Below are positions 45,469-58,351 of a DNA stretch of 64,000 nt, one piece after another (position 1 is the stretch's first letter; the number at the start of each line of letters is the position of its first letter). The notes below the pieces were generated by a model. That model was not told the DNA's origin, did not search any database, and saw only the letters and a list, made by a program, of their open reading frames with translations. This stretch comes from Gnetum montanum (lineage: Eukaryota > Streptophyta > Gnetopsida > Gnetales > Gnetaceae). The stretch spans positions 4,306 to 68,305 of the forward strand of contig MNCI01004839.1 in assembly GCA_015680685.1 (NCBI GenBank), given 5' to 3'. The position numbers and the translations under genes were made by a program.

Positions 45469-47471
45469 TGTGACATTCCATTCCCAAATTTCATCAAACA
45501 CAATCATTCATTGCTTAATTCATCATACTCGAGAGTGTTATAATGGAAATATAATGAAATAACTGTGCACTAAATTTAAAGTAAAACAAAGAAAAAATTA
45601 TTTATTGGAAAATGCTACACTGTAATGCCCTCTAGGTTACCTTTCCATGCCACTTAAGCCTTAAAGGCAATCTCATACTACCACCATAGTTAGGCTATCT
45701 AGTTGAAGGGATGATCAATCACTTATTGTCCTGCTTCACCAAGTTCCTGTCACTTGCCATTACTGACTCTACAACTCCATGTTGGAATGACCTCTAAGCT
45801 TGACCTTAAATAGTGTTAGTTATAGGATTGGAAAAATTTCATGCTTATATGATTAAAGCTCTGTTCATTCTCAAAACTAATTCATCAAACTTAACAACAT
45901 TAATTAAGAGGAAGATCACAATAGCTCCAAAGCTACAAAGGTTTTCCTAGTGGTATTTTTTACTATCATAATATGAGTTCTCCATTGAAAATATTTTAGG
46001 TGAAGTAAATGCTCTCTAGATTCCCTAACTAGAGAACTATGAAGTTTCATGTTCCAAGATTCTTCATCATCATCAACTAGTGTTGGTACATCATCCCCAC
46101 TAACAAATGAATGGACAGCATGGCCCTTAGTGATGCTTAAACAACATGTTAAATGGTATAGAGACATAGTAAATTACTTTCCATAGGAATCTTCAAACAA
46201 CATCTCAAGAATGTATCCTATGGTTGATTTCTTCATCAACATGGCTAGCAGGATCAACTACCTTGTCAATAATCTTAGGTAGTCCTCACAAGAACCAAGG
46301 ATGCTCAGCCATTTGTAGCAGCATGAACTATTTGATAATATTTTACTAACACAAAGATAGCTATTCACCAACCAATCCACCTATAATTATTTGAAGACTC
46401 TCATTGAATGGGAAGAATGGGAAACAATAGTATGCCAAGTGTTCCAAAGGATAAATATCTATGAAGAAGTCAATTTATATCATAATGAACAATGTGTGGT
46501 TAGACTACCACCTATTCTAGGAGATTCTCAAGAGAGCCAATCCTTACCATCTGCACTTTTAGAAGAAATGTCCAAACTGATACATGTCTATTTGGATTTC
46601 CAAAAGTCTCAGTCAAATATTTGTAGTGTTCATAAAGTAATTCTAAAAGCATTATGAGTTGTCCCATGTCATTTTCAAAATAATTGGAGTGTGCACCAAC
46701 TCCATTATTGTAGTGTCAAGTTGTATCCAGCAGAAGTTGTGTGTTGGTTGTGTGTTACTGTGGCTATTTATAATCTTGCCTATCTTATTGTAAATCATCT
46801 AAAGTTGAATCTAATGTAATATAGCAAATTTTGTGAGAAAATTATTTTATTTTCAATCCTTATTCTTGAAGTATTCTTAAGTGAATACGACCCAATAGTG
46901 TAAGCTAGTTTACTCTAGACCACCGATGTTGCAAAACAAGTGTAATTATCACTACACTTCAGTGGGTAGTGGGCATCAAATCCAAGTGTGCCGCACCTCT
47001 CAGTGAGGCTCATTAAATTTTGAATTTGGATCATTAGTTGCTTAATTCATCATAATCAAGAATGTTATAATGGAAATATAATGAAATAACTATGCACTAA
47101 ATTTAAATAAAAATAGAGGAAAAACTTTATTTATTGGAAAATTGTACACTTTAATGTCCTTTGGGTTATCTTCCCATGCAACATAGGCCTTAGAGGAAAT
47201 CTAGCACTGTCAACATAGTTAGGCTATTCAATTGAAGGGGTGATTAATCCCTTCTTGTTTCGCTTCATCCAACTCCCATCACTTGCCATTACTAGCTCTA
47301 CAAATCCATGCCAACATGACCTCTAAGCCTAGCCTTAAATGGCATGGCTCAAGCCCTTTCCCAAGGGGTACCATGAATAATCATAATTCCTCATAACAAG
47401 GCCACCCTTCTTTCAAAGGTTAATTACATTTTTATAATACAATTATGCCTTAATAAGGGATGGGACATTAC
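45469..47471 (-). mobile_element. D: small Met-primed LTR element inside A3
   Basis: Two related LTR-like blocks in the same orientation, 46984-47471 and 45469-45830 (the second lacks its outer half), share catcataatcaagaatgttata, atttattggaaaat and cttaaatggc-type blocks. They resemble the family C LTRs at a distance (ctctaagc--t-aatg, gcttca-cc--ctcc--tcacttgcc). The complement of 46967-46983 reads CTTGGATTTGATGCCCA, a worn Met-type primer site. The direct repeat caatat at 45463-45468 and 47472-47477 may be the target duplication. About 1.15 kb of internal sequence has no gag or pol. Its minus strand contains a short kinase-like motif (see findings), and its plus strand an unexplained open frame. 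Confidence 0.65.
46391..46657 (+). CDS. Unassigned open frame inside element D
   Basis: 88 codons, MKTLIEWEEWETIVCQ at the start and ending KVILKAL. The frame is open upstream to about 46370. Amino-acid use looks more protein-like than most random frames here, but no family is recognised. It is antisense to the element. It could be a remnant of captured host sequence or chance. Confidence 0.2.
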   Translation: MKTLIEWEEWETIVCQVFQRINIYEEVNLYHNEQCVVRLPPILGDSQESQSLPSALLEEMSKLIHVYLDFQKSQSNICSVHKVILKAL

Positions 47472-48807
47472 CAATATGATGGAGTTTCTCTTTTTGAAAG
47501 AATTCATGGCCTAGGAATCTATGAGTTAAAGTGTAATATCTACCCAAGGCTTCATCTAATGACTTATAAGTTTCATTCTTTTACTTTTAGATCTATTCCA
47601 TTATATTAGATTGATGAGTGTAAGTTTGGTACTATTTATTAGAAACCTTTAACATTTTTTTCCATTATGATTTGAGTTTGATTCTAATGATTAATCCCAA
47701 CTTTTTGTTTCTTTGGGTAGGAAATAAGCATCATAAAAGTCTTCTAAATGATTGTAGATAATCATAATAGCCTTCCTTAAACTATGTAATATTATTTATA
47801 TCAATCATTTTGATGTAGCTTTTGCAATGATCTCTAGATGGAATTTGTATAACCTCTATGATGTGAAGCCTACTTTGTGTAGCTAATAATTATTTGTTCT
47901 CATTTTCAAGCATGGTAATTTTTGTCTTGGATTCTAACTTGTCTACATTATTATCATGTTCTTATTCTATTTCATTTTGGTTCCATCTATCTATTTTTCT
48001 TTTGAATTATATTTCACCCTTATTCTATAACCATTATCTAAATCATTTAATAGGAAGAAGTCATTAGAATCAGTAAGTTAACTTTGAATTTCTTTATTAT
48101 CTCTTCTTTTATGTCTTTCACCTCTACTAAGGTCTTTATGTCAATACAGTCCCCTAATTCACAATATTGTTCATCTTTGGTAGGATGTATTCTTCATAAG
48201 GATCATGTACAAAATCTTAATATGATGCAAAGTATACTTGAAAGAAATTAATTGTTCCTTCTCATAGATTCTATATAGCTCATTCTCTACATGCTTAAAT
48301 TCAATCTTTAATGGAAGACTATGTTTATTCTTCCTACGCTAATGTTTTTTCTTGTTGTTATTGATTTACACTACACTAGGTAGGGTTAGGTTGGCAAGGT
48401 CTCACCACCTTCTTATTAATGTATTAACCTTCTACTATATAGTCTAATTGGGCCCTAATTATGATAGGTTTTAACATTATTCATATGGTCTCTTTATTAG
48501 AGTTTTTCATCTTGGTGAAAGATAAATAAATTCTAAGCAAAATCAATCATCATGAGCATATATGATTCAAAATGTCTGGGATAATTTCCATGTTTCTAGA
48601 TCCATACGTTGGGTGTTATCTTAATTTTTGTCTAATTATGAGCTTTTAGATCTATGAGAGGTATCCATATAAATGCTAAAAATATGTGTGTGATCTTTGA
48701 TGATATCATAAGATAAGGAAAATATATCATTCTAAACAACAATAATTATTGTGTGAGGTTTTCCTAATACCCTATACACCTAGCATCTTTCATAGAAACA
48801 TTGCTAA

Positions 48808-49640
48808 TGATGCGTGACAAGTAGATTTGATGTCCAATAATACAAATTTATGAGTGAATGCATATATCCTATCACAATCCATGAAAGGGATATGTTAAAC
48901 ATCTAAAATTAGCATAATATAATCATAGATCACTATCTTCCAAATCATGTCCATAATAGGCTCTCAATATATGGTTAAATGTGACCAAGGCATTTGATTG
49001 ATGATGTTGCTTGATCTAGTATAACTAAAAATAGAAATTTACTAAGAATAGAAAATAGTCTATAATAAGCTAACTACAAGTACAAGTAAAAGTAAATTCT
49101 TAAGTGAGATGAGTATCCACTCCATTAACTCATTGTTGAACTCTTGGATTTATTAGTTAATTGTTGGATAACCAAGCCAATTTACTATTGAGCGTACCAT
49201 GTCAACCAGCTACTAAGTAATCCAATTAACCATAATTAATGATTGAGGTCTTGATGTGTTCATTTTAGTTTACTAAATATGAATATAAATTTAAATAAAA
49301 AATTATAGAAAATTAACTATTAAATTACAAGAATGAAGTGCAAGAAATGAAAATATATTCCAATTTAAAATGTTGCAAGGTGAAGGATTCAATCTCGGCT
49401 TTTACCATCATTCATGGATATATCTAAACATAACTACTAGAATAAAGACTTTGGAAAACTAACTTAGATACACATTATGGGCACCTTTTAATTATTACAA
49501 ATTAAGAAATCAAACTAATAGAGTTTTTCTACTTTACTATGTCTTCCACCCATTATAACTAATTTATTTATAAGCAAAATTTTAGGGTTGTGTCAATGCA
49601 TCTACATTTATGTAAATACATTAATAAATTAATAGAAAAT
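48808..49640 (-). repeat. A3 5' LTR
   Basis: Corresponds to A2 41065-41935: atatcctatcacaatcc at the start, the ggataaccaagc and accaagc repeat near 49165-49180, and ttatttataagcaaaat as the TATA region near 49565. The outer end is approximate. The primer site before it (complement of ttgctaa at 48801-48807) is too decayed to assign. Confidence 0.65.
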
Positions 49641-52600
49641 TAATTTTTCTCAATTTTCAAAATAAGACCTATGCTAGCATTTCCTAGTGAAATGACATCT
49701 TAGCCTTAATTTGGCCAAGATAGGATATTTGACACTTCATCAAACTATTAAATTGAAAAATCAAAAGAAGAAACTACATTCATCCAAGGAAGAGTATATT
49801 CAATGTTGTACGTAATAATTCATTAGATAATCAAGTTTCTTCCTTTTATATTAATAGATATGATATATTAATAGGTCCTTATCTAGATGGGGGATTAAAG
49901 CAAGAGATTCCAAAGTGGATTGAATAATAGTATTTGATTAGATTACTAGTTAATAAATAATTATAAATTTATCCTATTATCAATTTGGATGTTGTAAATT
50001 TATGCATCTATTTGATTAGTTTATCTGGTAATGCTTTGGATTCAAAAAATTTTGTGATGGTTATTTGTTATACATTTTTTTGAAATTTTAGGATGGTTTT
50101 GTATTAATTATTACTTATCTTGTTGGAATCCTATTAAGATTTGGTAGATGTTCTTTCTTCTATTATTTCTAGTTTTATATGCTTGACTTTACATTCCAAC
50201 TATTGTAGTAATGAAGTTAGCATTTGACAATACCTTTGACATCCTTTTTTTTTAGTGACCTCTTGGTCAAGACCTTGTCCTTCACAATGTGTCATGGATA
50301 AGTTGTGATTGGTTGGTGATCCTTCATCACAAGCTATCAATAGTTTTTCAATAATTCTAAAGTAATGCAAGTCATGGTCAATTCATGGTCCTGAAATGTG
50401 AGTTGTGGTCCAATCATAGTATATCTACCATGGGTCATGATCAAGTTGTGGTTAATTTTTGGAATGAATTTTGACTATCATGACTCATGCTCTAATCATA
50501 CTTACTAACTAGTCATAGATTACTCTAATGGTTATATTCCTTAGAGTTAGAAATGTATGTTCAAAGATACTTAGATTTGTTCATTATTGTATTAAGTATG
50601 CATGGTTGATACAAGTGGTTGTATTTCTTATCATGTTTTTATAACTATTTACAACCAAGTATTTGGTTGGAAATTTTTTTATGCTATGTTACTACTATTT
50701 GGTATTGCCCACTTACACTTGAATATTATTATTACACATCAAAATACATGTTTACTATTTATGGTATATATATGTTTATATGTAATTATGTAGAATGTCT
50801 CATATAAATGGCATTACCACTATTCTTATTCTTATTATTTATTTTAATCTCTACTTTGTAGGTACTAAGGACTATTTGGATTGATGGTGTGCATAATAAT
50901 ATTTGATTGTGCAATATTAAATAGATTAGAGATTACTCAAACTTTTTAAGAGTTCACTATACCATATTGGTTATTTTTTTAATTTGTTATTTTGTTTATT
51001 TGATCATATTGTAATTTTTTTAAGAATTCCTATTATACTGTACCTTTTTACTTTTATTTCATATCTTATAAATTATATTAAACATTGGTGGCATTTCTAT
51101 CTAATTTTTTTCTTTCTTTTACATAATGACTTGCTACCTTAGGATAGGATATTGTCTTCCAAATTTGTTTTAGAACTAAAGAATCAAGAATAGACATGGT
51201 CTAAGAAAAAAGAAAATGGTTAAAAAGATTAGTTATTATCATTTTTGAGTTTCCATTGTATATGAAGGGTTTTAAACCCATAAACGTTTTTTTAACAATA
51301 TTTACCCCTAAGACATATAGTCAAATTAGAACATTATAACTTAGCATTGTCCCCTAGAATTGAACCCCATAGATTGGATCTTCCAAATCAAGAGTCTTAA
51401 CATTTCCTTATATATAAATCTATTTATGAATAGAAACATCTAAACATTGTTGTTGTCCTTGCATTTTACAATCCATTTTGCTAAAAAAGAAACACCTTGT
51501 CTATAATAATTAATGAGATGAAGTCATCAATCTTTTACGGTAGTACTACAAATATCCTAAGTAACTCTACAAAAGCCTTGATGATTTTAATTAGCATATG
51601 ATAAAATCTAATTAATGCTTTGATCAATTTTATAACAAGAAGGCTACACAAGAGTCAAGCAACTAGATAATCAAGTTCCAAAACATTAATATTATGTATC
51701 TTCAAGGAAGGTTATGATGAAATTAGTTTCATAAACATTCTCCAATAACTAAGGAAAAAAATATATGTTCCTCAGGTTTCACAGAATCTTATTATTGATT
51801 CTAATGGTTTTCAACTAGTTCTTCATAATAAAAAAAACATCGAGGAACTCTACCTATTACTAATTACATGTCAAATCTTTAAAATGAACAACATAATATT
51901 TTTTGATAATGTTGATTCTATTGACAAGGCATGGGCTTTCTCCCCCTCCACCAATGTTAATCTTTTCATGGAATGTCCAATTTCCTACCCTAGAGGGAAG
52001 ATTTTTAAGGATTGATTGTAGGGATGAAAATCTAAAAGATCTTATTCTCTTTGTAGTACTCCTCTACTTTTGTACTTTGGATTTTTATTTTTAATATATA
52101 TGTATATCCAATGCCCCTCTTCAAACAACTAGATAAACAATTAAGCCATCTCTTGTTGGTTTCTTTATCTTAATAACCTAAACTACAACCTAGTGTTGGT
52201 ACATTTCTAGCCATTTCATGGAGCAAACTTTATAAGGTTGTAGTACTAAAAGTAAATTATTACCAAAAAGAAAGAAGAGCTTAAGATTGAAAGGAGATTC
52301 CATGCTAAATGAACAAAGGGTTCCTAAGCTAAAGACCTATGGAGGTATTAAAGCTTTAATAGTGGTTTAGGTTCCTTCAAGCATTTCCAAATGCCCATGT
52401 AATAATCTTGAAAATATCTTTGGAAAAATAATTTTATAGATTATAAAATCTAGTTGAATGAATAAGCTTATCTTATTACTTTAAATCAAAAGCTTTAGTT
52501 CCAATTTCTTTTTCGCTTTAGCAAATGCACTATTATTCAATTAAAGTCCTAAAATTGCAAAAAGAATGAGATGAGCTATGCTAAGGCTACTAGAAGTAGA

Positions 52601-52950
52601 AACTATTTTAGCTATGGAACACCTTGTGAGAAAAAAGTGTCATTACACTTAACTTTAAACCAAACACTCCCATTAGCTAAAGTTTATTTCCCTTTTGGTT
52701 CCACCATTAGCTCCTTACAATAAGGATTTGGGATTATGAAGGAAAAGAAGACTTAGCAATGATATTTAAGCTCTAAAAAAAAGGAAAGGAAGCTTCATAA
52801 GCCATTATCAATGTATCAAACTTATTAGAAGTGTTATGCCCACAATGACTTGAATAATAGCATAGCACAAATATGTCAGCCTTACAAGCTATTTTGATCA
52901 AGCTCTAGTATGGAAACTTTAGATAAATGATGAAAAGTCTAAGTTTCAAT
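49641..52950. other. Non-coding stretch, nothing recognised
   Basis: AT-rich DNA with short chance frames only. A SWNVQ string at about 51960 recalls the first residues of LINE endonucleases but is not followed by any further match. Confidence 0.5.
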
Positions 52951-53079
52951 ATTGCACATAATAAGGAGCAAAAACATCTCATAAGTTTTGTGGGATTGGT
53001 CCAATAAAGAGCTGTTAGGCATTCATAGATTCTCATCTAGATGAGATTCAACCATTTAGGTGTTTAAAATTTCATCTTG

Positions 53080-53960
53080 ATCTTTTGATGTTCCATTAGC
53101 TTTATCACATATTAGCTTCTCTTGTCATCTTCTCTTCACATTAGCATACTATTGAACCTATTCATAAGAATGATTTTGGCCGCTACAAACCCATTCTACA
53201 AGGTGGAAAGCTACTATGTTAGCATCTAGAGTAAGCTTATTTTTTTATATCTAGATGACTTTTTAGCCTCTACCACATCATCTTCTATCCATGTTAACCT
53301 GACATTGGCATGATGTTAGTAGTGCCACATTGGCAACTAGAGTAATTACATTTTTTAGTAGATGGATTCCGCTTCATCTACCACATTATCTTCTACAAAT
53401 TCCATCATGACATCAGCATGGGGCCAAGTTAGCATACCATATTAGCATTTCCATGTCAGCTTCTATCATGTCATTGTGCTATTGGCAAGCTACCATGTTA
53501 GCTTCTAAATGTGGCATGTAAAGGTGATTACTATCTCGATGAATCCTTTCTCTCACATCAGCATGACTTTTGTGCCATATCAGCTCATAGAAATAGGTTA
53601 TGAAGTAGAAATCCAGCCCTACAAGATCACTTTTCCATGTCATCAATGCCCTACAAGATGGCTTTCTCATTTCAGCTTACTTCCATGTTAGCTTTTTGAG
53701 ATAATTTAAAGGGTAAACTTTATTCTCTACAAACCAGCTCTACCATGTAAGCTTTGACACATTAGCGTATGCCACGATAGTGTCAATGACATCATCATGA
53801 CATTAGTACTATGCCATGTCAGCATGCATAGCCATTTTATGAAGATAAAATTCAATTTCATGAACTAGCTCTACCACCTTAGCATAGAACCACATCATCA
53901 CCGTCACATCAACAACCTACCATGTCATCATGTAGAGCTCATTCATGAGGCTACATTCTA
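53080..53960. repeat. Degenerate repeat field with ccatgtcagc-like words
   Basis: About 900 bp in which words such as ccatgttagc, ccatgtcagc, catcagcatga and taccaca-catcttcta recur many times. One longer unit is seen twice about 107 bp apart (near 53273 and 53380: accacatcatcttcta and accacattatcttcta). It looks like an old minisatellite or a segment expanded by slippage; no reading frame runs through it. Confidence 0.5.
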
Positions 53961-54100
53961 GCCTCATTAAAGAGCACATGGAGCTTAGTGCATTGAATCA
54001 AATCATTAAAAAGTGTGCAATTAAAAGAAGTTACTCAACTATTAGAAATTAAATAACTTTAAAACTAAATTCAATGAATCATGCTCTCTTAACGAAATGT

Positions 54101-55398
54101 GGGTATCATTGAAGGACCTCAAAATGTGGAGGATTTGTAGGATAGTTATCCAATGTCTTATACAAACAAGACACTTGGCAACTATAGCATTTAATTTCTA
54201 TGGTAGTTGTAACTAAACTCCTATAGTGGTTGTAACTAATTTTAATTTCCCATGATGTTGTAATGACGAAGAACCCACTATAAAAAGAGCTTCAAGGGTA
54301 TAATGAAAGGGGGTAGGAAAATCAAGAAGACATATTTAAGATTACTTGTAAGAATGACTTGCTAATTGCATCATCAATTCAGCTGCTTTGTTTAAATCCT
54401 ATGACTCCTATTCTTCTCATTTTTTCTTAGTTTCTTAGCTAATAGTTTAGATAGTACTATGCTTGGCATTTAATTTTGAGATTTTTTTATTGCTCTTATG
54501 GGTCTATTTTCATGCAATTCTAGAATTCTATTTGTTTGCCATGTAAGAGCTTATGTTGTTCTTTGAAAATAATCTTGAGAAATTTAATAGCAATGTCTTT
54601 ATAAAAGTGCCTATTTGAGTCTAGAGGATCTAGAAAATATTTGATATTTTGAGATGACTTGAAATAGTTTCAATTTTAAAGTTCTTCCTTCATGTTCAAT
54701 ATTGAAATTGTTATACCTTCCCTGATAGATCTATTATTGCAATTCTAGACAACTAATAACTAACCACATAATAACTTGTATTTTGTCTTTTACAAAGCAT
54801 TTTAGTAGGTTAATAAGAGTGTCTTTTATAAAATTTCTTATTAAGCTCAAAGGGTTTGGACAATTTGTAACACTTTAGGTTGAACTAGAATAACTTTATT
54901 CCAAAGTGTTTTCTCATGTTCAATTTATCTCACTTATATTTTTGAGATTCCATGCAAATTTTCTTTCTCTCTTCTTCTCTTTTAAAATCTATAGAATCTC
55001 ACTCTATTTCTATTTTTCTTGTGGATCTTTCACTTTGAGGAAAACTAGAAGTATATTTCTACAAAATTGTGCTAAAGCATTTTTATGAAATTTTATTTGT
55101 TTCAAGCAATGTACTATAGGAGCTATATAAACTAAGTGATTTGATAAAATATAAGTCTTTAATGATGCAAAGTATTCAACAAAGTTAGCTAAATTCCTAT
55201 TATAATAGCTAGTTATAGTTAATTCACAAACCTAACCATTTTAACAATCATAATAACAAACACACATTTACACTTATTTCACTTTATTAACACTAAGTTT
55301 ATTTGGAGGTATTTGGGCCTTAGTGTTTCCAGAAACCAGCAAACACCTAAACTCAAGTTTAAAGGAAAACCTTCATTTCCCATGATTCCAGTCATGAG
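54101..55398 (+). mobile_element. E5 5' LTR and leader
   Basis: The LTR begins near 54101 (tgtgggtatcattg), has a TATA box at 54279-54286 (tataaaaa) and aligns from about 54600 with the fragment at 1-858. The LTR end could not be fixed. By 55330 the sequence reads as a protein-like frame (NQQTPKLKFKGKPS) that is cut by the L4 insertion at 55398 and resumes at 61167. Confidence 0.7.
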
Positions 55399-56225
55399 TG
55401 ATGAGTCATGGTCTGTTAGGCCCAGTTATCAGACCCCCGTTATCGCAGCCCCGATATCGCGTATGCGATATCGCAGTTCTGGTGTGAGCCAATAAATAAA
55501 AGGTGGCACACTTGGTTTTGGCATTAGTTCTTAGATATTATTGTAAGTTTTTAAGTTTAAGTTCCTCTTAACTCTTTCCTCCTAGTGCATGCCTGCAATG
55601 TGGTAATTGTAATTGTACGGCATCCTTATTTGAGTGTGACGTACTTGGACACAAACATGATCGGCAATAAAGATCAAGCTTACTTCACCATTGTAGCATC
55701 CACTTAGCTTAATTATTTATTTAATTGTTATTTATTTAACTATTATTTACTACTTTCTTAGTTAATATCTCCTCACCCTTATCTCCTAGTAACGTGGAAT
55801 GAGTACAATTTAATCACAAGCATTCAAGTGTGACTACTTGGTAACCCAGTAGCGTACTTAGGCCATGCGCTTGGTAATCCCAGTGGTAGTTGTGCATGAG
55901 GTCCAAGATGTGTATGGATGATTAAGGAATGGATGATCATTGCACTTAAGCTAGCTTAGATTCTCTCTCTCTCTCTCTCTCTCTCCTAGTTTAATTAATA
56001 TTATTTTTCATCATACTCAGGAGTAGTACTAGTGTACAAACACATCATACACCTCACTCTAGACTAAACCATACATGATAAAGCTAATACTAGTCCAGGT
56101 GGGAAGATAGTGAACTGCAACCTACAAGTAACTATCTAGATACCACAACTAGCCCGTCTGCAGAGTTCGACTGGATCGTGTGTGAAATGCTCGTATTCAT
56201 ATGGTTGAGATCTCGCCACTCATCA
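55399..56225 (+). repeat. L4 5' LTR
   Basis: It carries a 22-bp near-perfect palindrome at 55452-55473 (arms cgatatcgc and gcgatatcg), a TATA-like aataaataaaa at 55490-55500, and a ct microsatellite at about 55962-55985. Confidence 0.95.
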
Positions 56226-56243
56226 TTGGCACCGTTACTGGGG
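56226..56243 (+). promoter_or_regulatory. L4 primer-binding site (tRNA-Asp type)
   Basis: TTGGCACCGTTACTGGGG differs from TTGGCGCCGTTGCCGGGG by three transitions and starts right after the LTR. Confidence 0.9.
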
Positions 56244-56599
56244 ATGGTGCTAGTTATCTAGATTAGTTATATCATAAAAGGTTGTTGTACAGGAATTAAC
56301 GATATATCTTTTAGGAAGAAATCATTATAAAAATTGACATATAAATTCACACACAATTGCACAACCATGCCTCTCCTACAAGACTATGATAATGCTATAC
56401 CTAGTGAGGAAATTCATTGGAGAACCAACGAATTAGATGACAATAAAGATTAGAGTACGCAATCCAAGGTGGGGGTTTCTTATAAACATAAATGAAGACA
56501 ACATTGTCCCAACACATGAAAGCATAACTTACTCGATGACGATGAACCCCTATTGGCCACTACAAGCCTAACGTAGATACAAGAGGATATTTGAATCTC

Positions 56600-57340
56600 C
56601 TGTAGGCATCGTAAAGAGAGTCACCTACCCAGGCTTGATTTAAACAACTTCCCCAATTTCTCAGGAGGCTATGACTTAGATTCGCAATAGCATTTATAAG
56701 CCTTCTACAATGCCTGTGCATGGAACAACATTGATAACGGTTGGAAAAAACTCAAGCTTTTTCCTATGACACTCATTGGCCAAGCAAAAGTATGGTATAG
56801 ATCATTAAAACCAAATTCAATATGACGTTGGCCAGCAATGGTAGAACTCTTTAATGAAAGATATCAGATCTACGCAAAAGTGTCAGCCTTGAGGAAACAA
56901 ATCCAAGAGTGGAAACAAGCACAACATGAACCCTTGGACATGGCCTTAGAAAGATATTATGCACTATTAAATAACTATCCAGGCCATGATTTCTCTGAGG
57001 AAAGGCTAATGTACCATATCATTGATGGGCTTAGGGATGAAACAAGAGAGACCCTAGGGATGTATGCTCAAGATCAACTATACGAACTACGAACCCATCA
57101 AGTCCAAGAGCTTATTAAGTGGGTAGCAAAAGAGAAAGGAGAAATGGCTAGATGGGAGAGTGTTGAAAAACACCAATGAGACCAAAGTCTCAACTTAACA
57201 AAGGTCCATAATCATAAAAAGGAGAAATCAACTGATCTTAATGAGGAAGAACCATCTTTTCCAATACAACAATCATTAGAGAAAGTTGAGGCAAACATCA
57301 ATAAGATGTGGAATGGATGCATAAAAATTGTGGGGAATAT
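56600..57340 (+). pseudogene. gag: L4 Gag
   Basis: One frame runs from about 56630 (LDLNNFPNFSGGYDLDSQ) to 57179, interrupted by three stops, each one transition from a sense codon (CAA, CAA or CAG, CGA). The stretch 56838-57179 is open. Core motifs are KLKLFPMTLIGQAKVWYRSL, MVELFNERYQIYAKVSALRK, PLDMALERYYALLNNYPGH and IIDGLRDETRETLGMY, parallel to A1 and A2. After a TGA at 57177-57179 the frame continues with a Lys/Glu-rich segment to about 57340. The true start is probably the ATG near 56366 (MPLLQDYDNAIPSEEIHW), in another frame, implying a frameshift. Confidence 0.85.
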
Positions 57341-57499
57341 ATCAATATTATTGGAGATAGAGTTTTGACAACCCAAGAAGTAGGACAAAATATCATTAGA
57401 CATTAAAACAGAAAGGATGAGCAAAATAAGAGCTCAACTGTCGATCATACATATGAATGTAACATTTTCCTATACGATCACCCCAAGGGCCAATGCCCA

Positions 57500-58351
57500 A
57501 TCTGGTTACATTTATATGAGCATTGGGGAAGCATGTTACACCCAAAGTTTGTACAAAGATACTGTGTTTAATCATAGTGGAAACAATCCCAATCGTGGGG
57601 GAAGCCATCCCTAAACTAGAGACACACTTCATATCATCCAAATCCAAATGCTTATCTAGTCCAACATCATGTTTCCCCAGCTGGGTCAACATACTCTATC
57701 TCGTCGCATTATCATTCTCCTCAATACTATCAGCCCATGTCCTCAACACAACCACCACCTTGTGGACCTTACACTTCTCCTAAATTTCAACATTCTCATC
57801 CTTTCCCTCCTTCTACATCGCCACCAGCTGTTCCTAAAGTGTCTACACCATAGCAACAACCCATGAATGTTACTTGTGCTGCTATTGCCAATAGCAGTGA
57901 GAGACCTCATCGACATCAAAATCATCCCTTCTTTAGACATGACCATAGGAAGGGACAACACAATTCCAAGGCCACTACATTCTCCGACTCAGCACAAGTC
58001 CAACAATGTGGTGCACCCTTTTCTTTGAACCCAACGCCTCATGTCACTTCATCAAGGCCACTAATTAACATTCCAACAACCATACGGCCCAATGAATACA
58101 ACCATGGAGGGCAACATCCCAATCCTTGCATGCCATCTTATGGTCCCAAGTATCATAGTGGGTCAACTCTTTATCTGGGAACCACATCTTATAAATTGCC
58201 CCACTATGCTTACTATAATCAAGTGTGTGAACCCCAATGGGGTAAGTATGACCAAGTTTCAATGTTTTCAACATGCAAGGATCCTCATCTTTCATTTATT
58301 AATCTTTGCCATGCTCAACCATTCAGTTATGGGGGATATCCCCCATTTTAA
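57500..58351 (+). pseudogene. L4 Pro/Tyr/His-rich Gag extension
   Basis: Downstream of gag, the frame from about 57630 to the stop at 58349-58351 is open apart from one TAG at about 57850. It encodes a protein rich in Pro, Ser, Gln, Tyr and His (SPQYYQPMSSTQPPPCGPY, PFPPSTSPPAVPK, then an His/Arg patch at 57890-57950 and YGPKYHSGSTLYLG, ending FSYGGYPPF). Another frame before it has CYTQSLYKDTVFNHSGNN. It probably formed the C-terminal part of Gag, disordered and RNA-binding, now separated by shifts. No zinc knuckle is seen. Confidence 0.6.

Larger units (their letters stand above)
43640..49640 (-). mobile_element. A3: old Athila/Tat fossil, 3' half missing
   Basis: On the minus strand the order is an LTR from 48808 (tgatgcgtgac) to about 49640, gag (47480-48790, interrupted), gag C-terminus and protease (43640-45460). 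The gag core aligns by position with A1 11350-11830 (for example the aggaaataagcat and atgatgtgaagcctacttt blocks). The protease end aligns with A2 37800-38130 (ttgtaaataatgcatgaaactctc, aggaggatacatccatccat). RT, RNase H, integrase and the 3' LTR are missing. Decay is stronger than in A1 or A2; no open frame of note remains. Element D splits it at 45469-47471. Confidence 0.75.

Noticed and set aside
46670-46990. Possible plus-strand LTR with TATA (ctatttataatc) and primer-like tgggcatcaaatcc
   Set aside because: The primer-like string is the complement of the minus-strand Met-type site of element D, which fits better, and no partner LTR was found.
51903-52094. SWNVQ string resembling the start of a LINE endonuclease
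   Set aside because: No further endonuclease or RT blocks follow; the similarity is five residues long.
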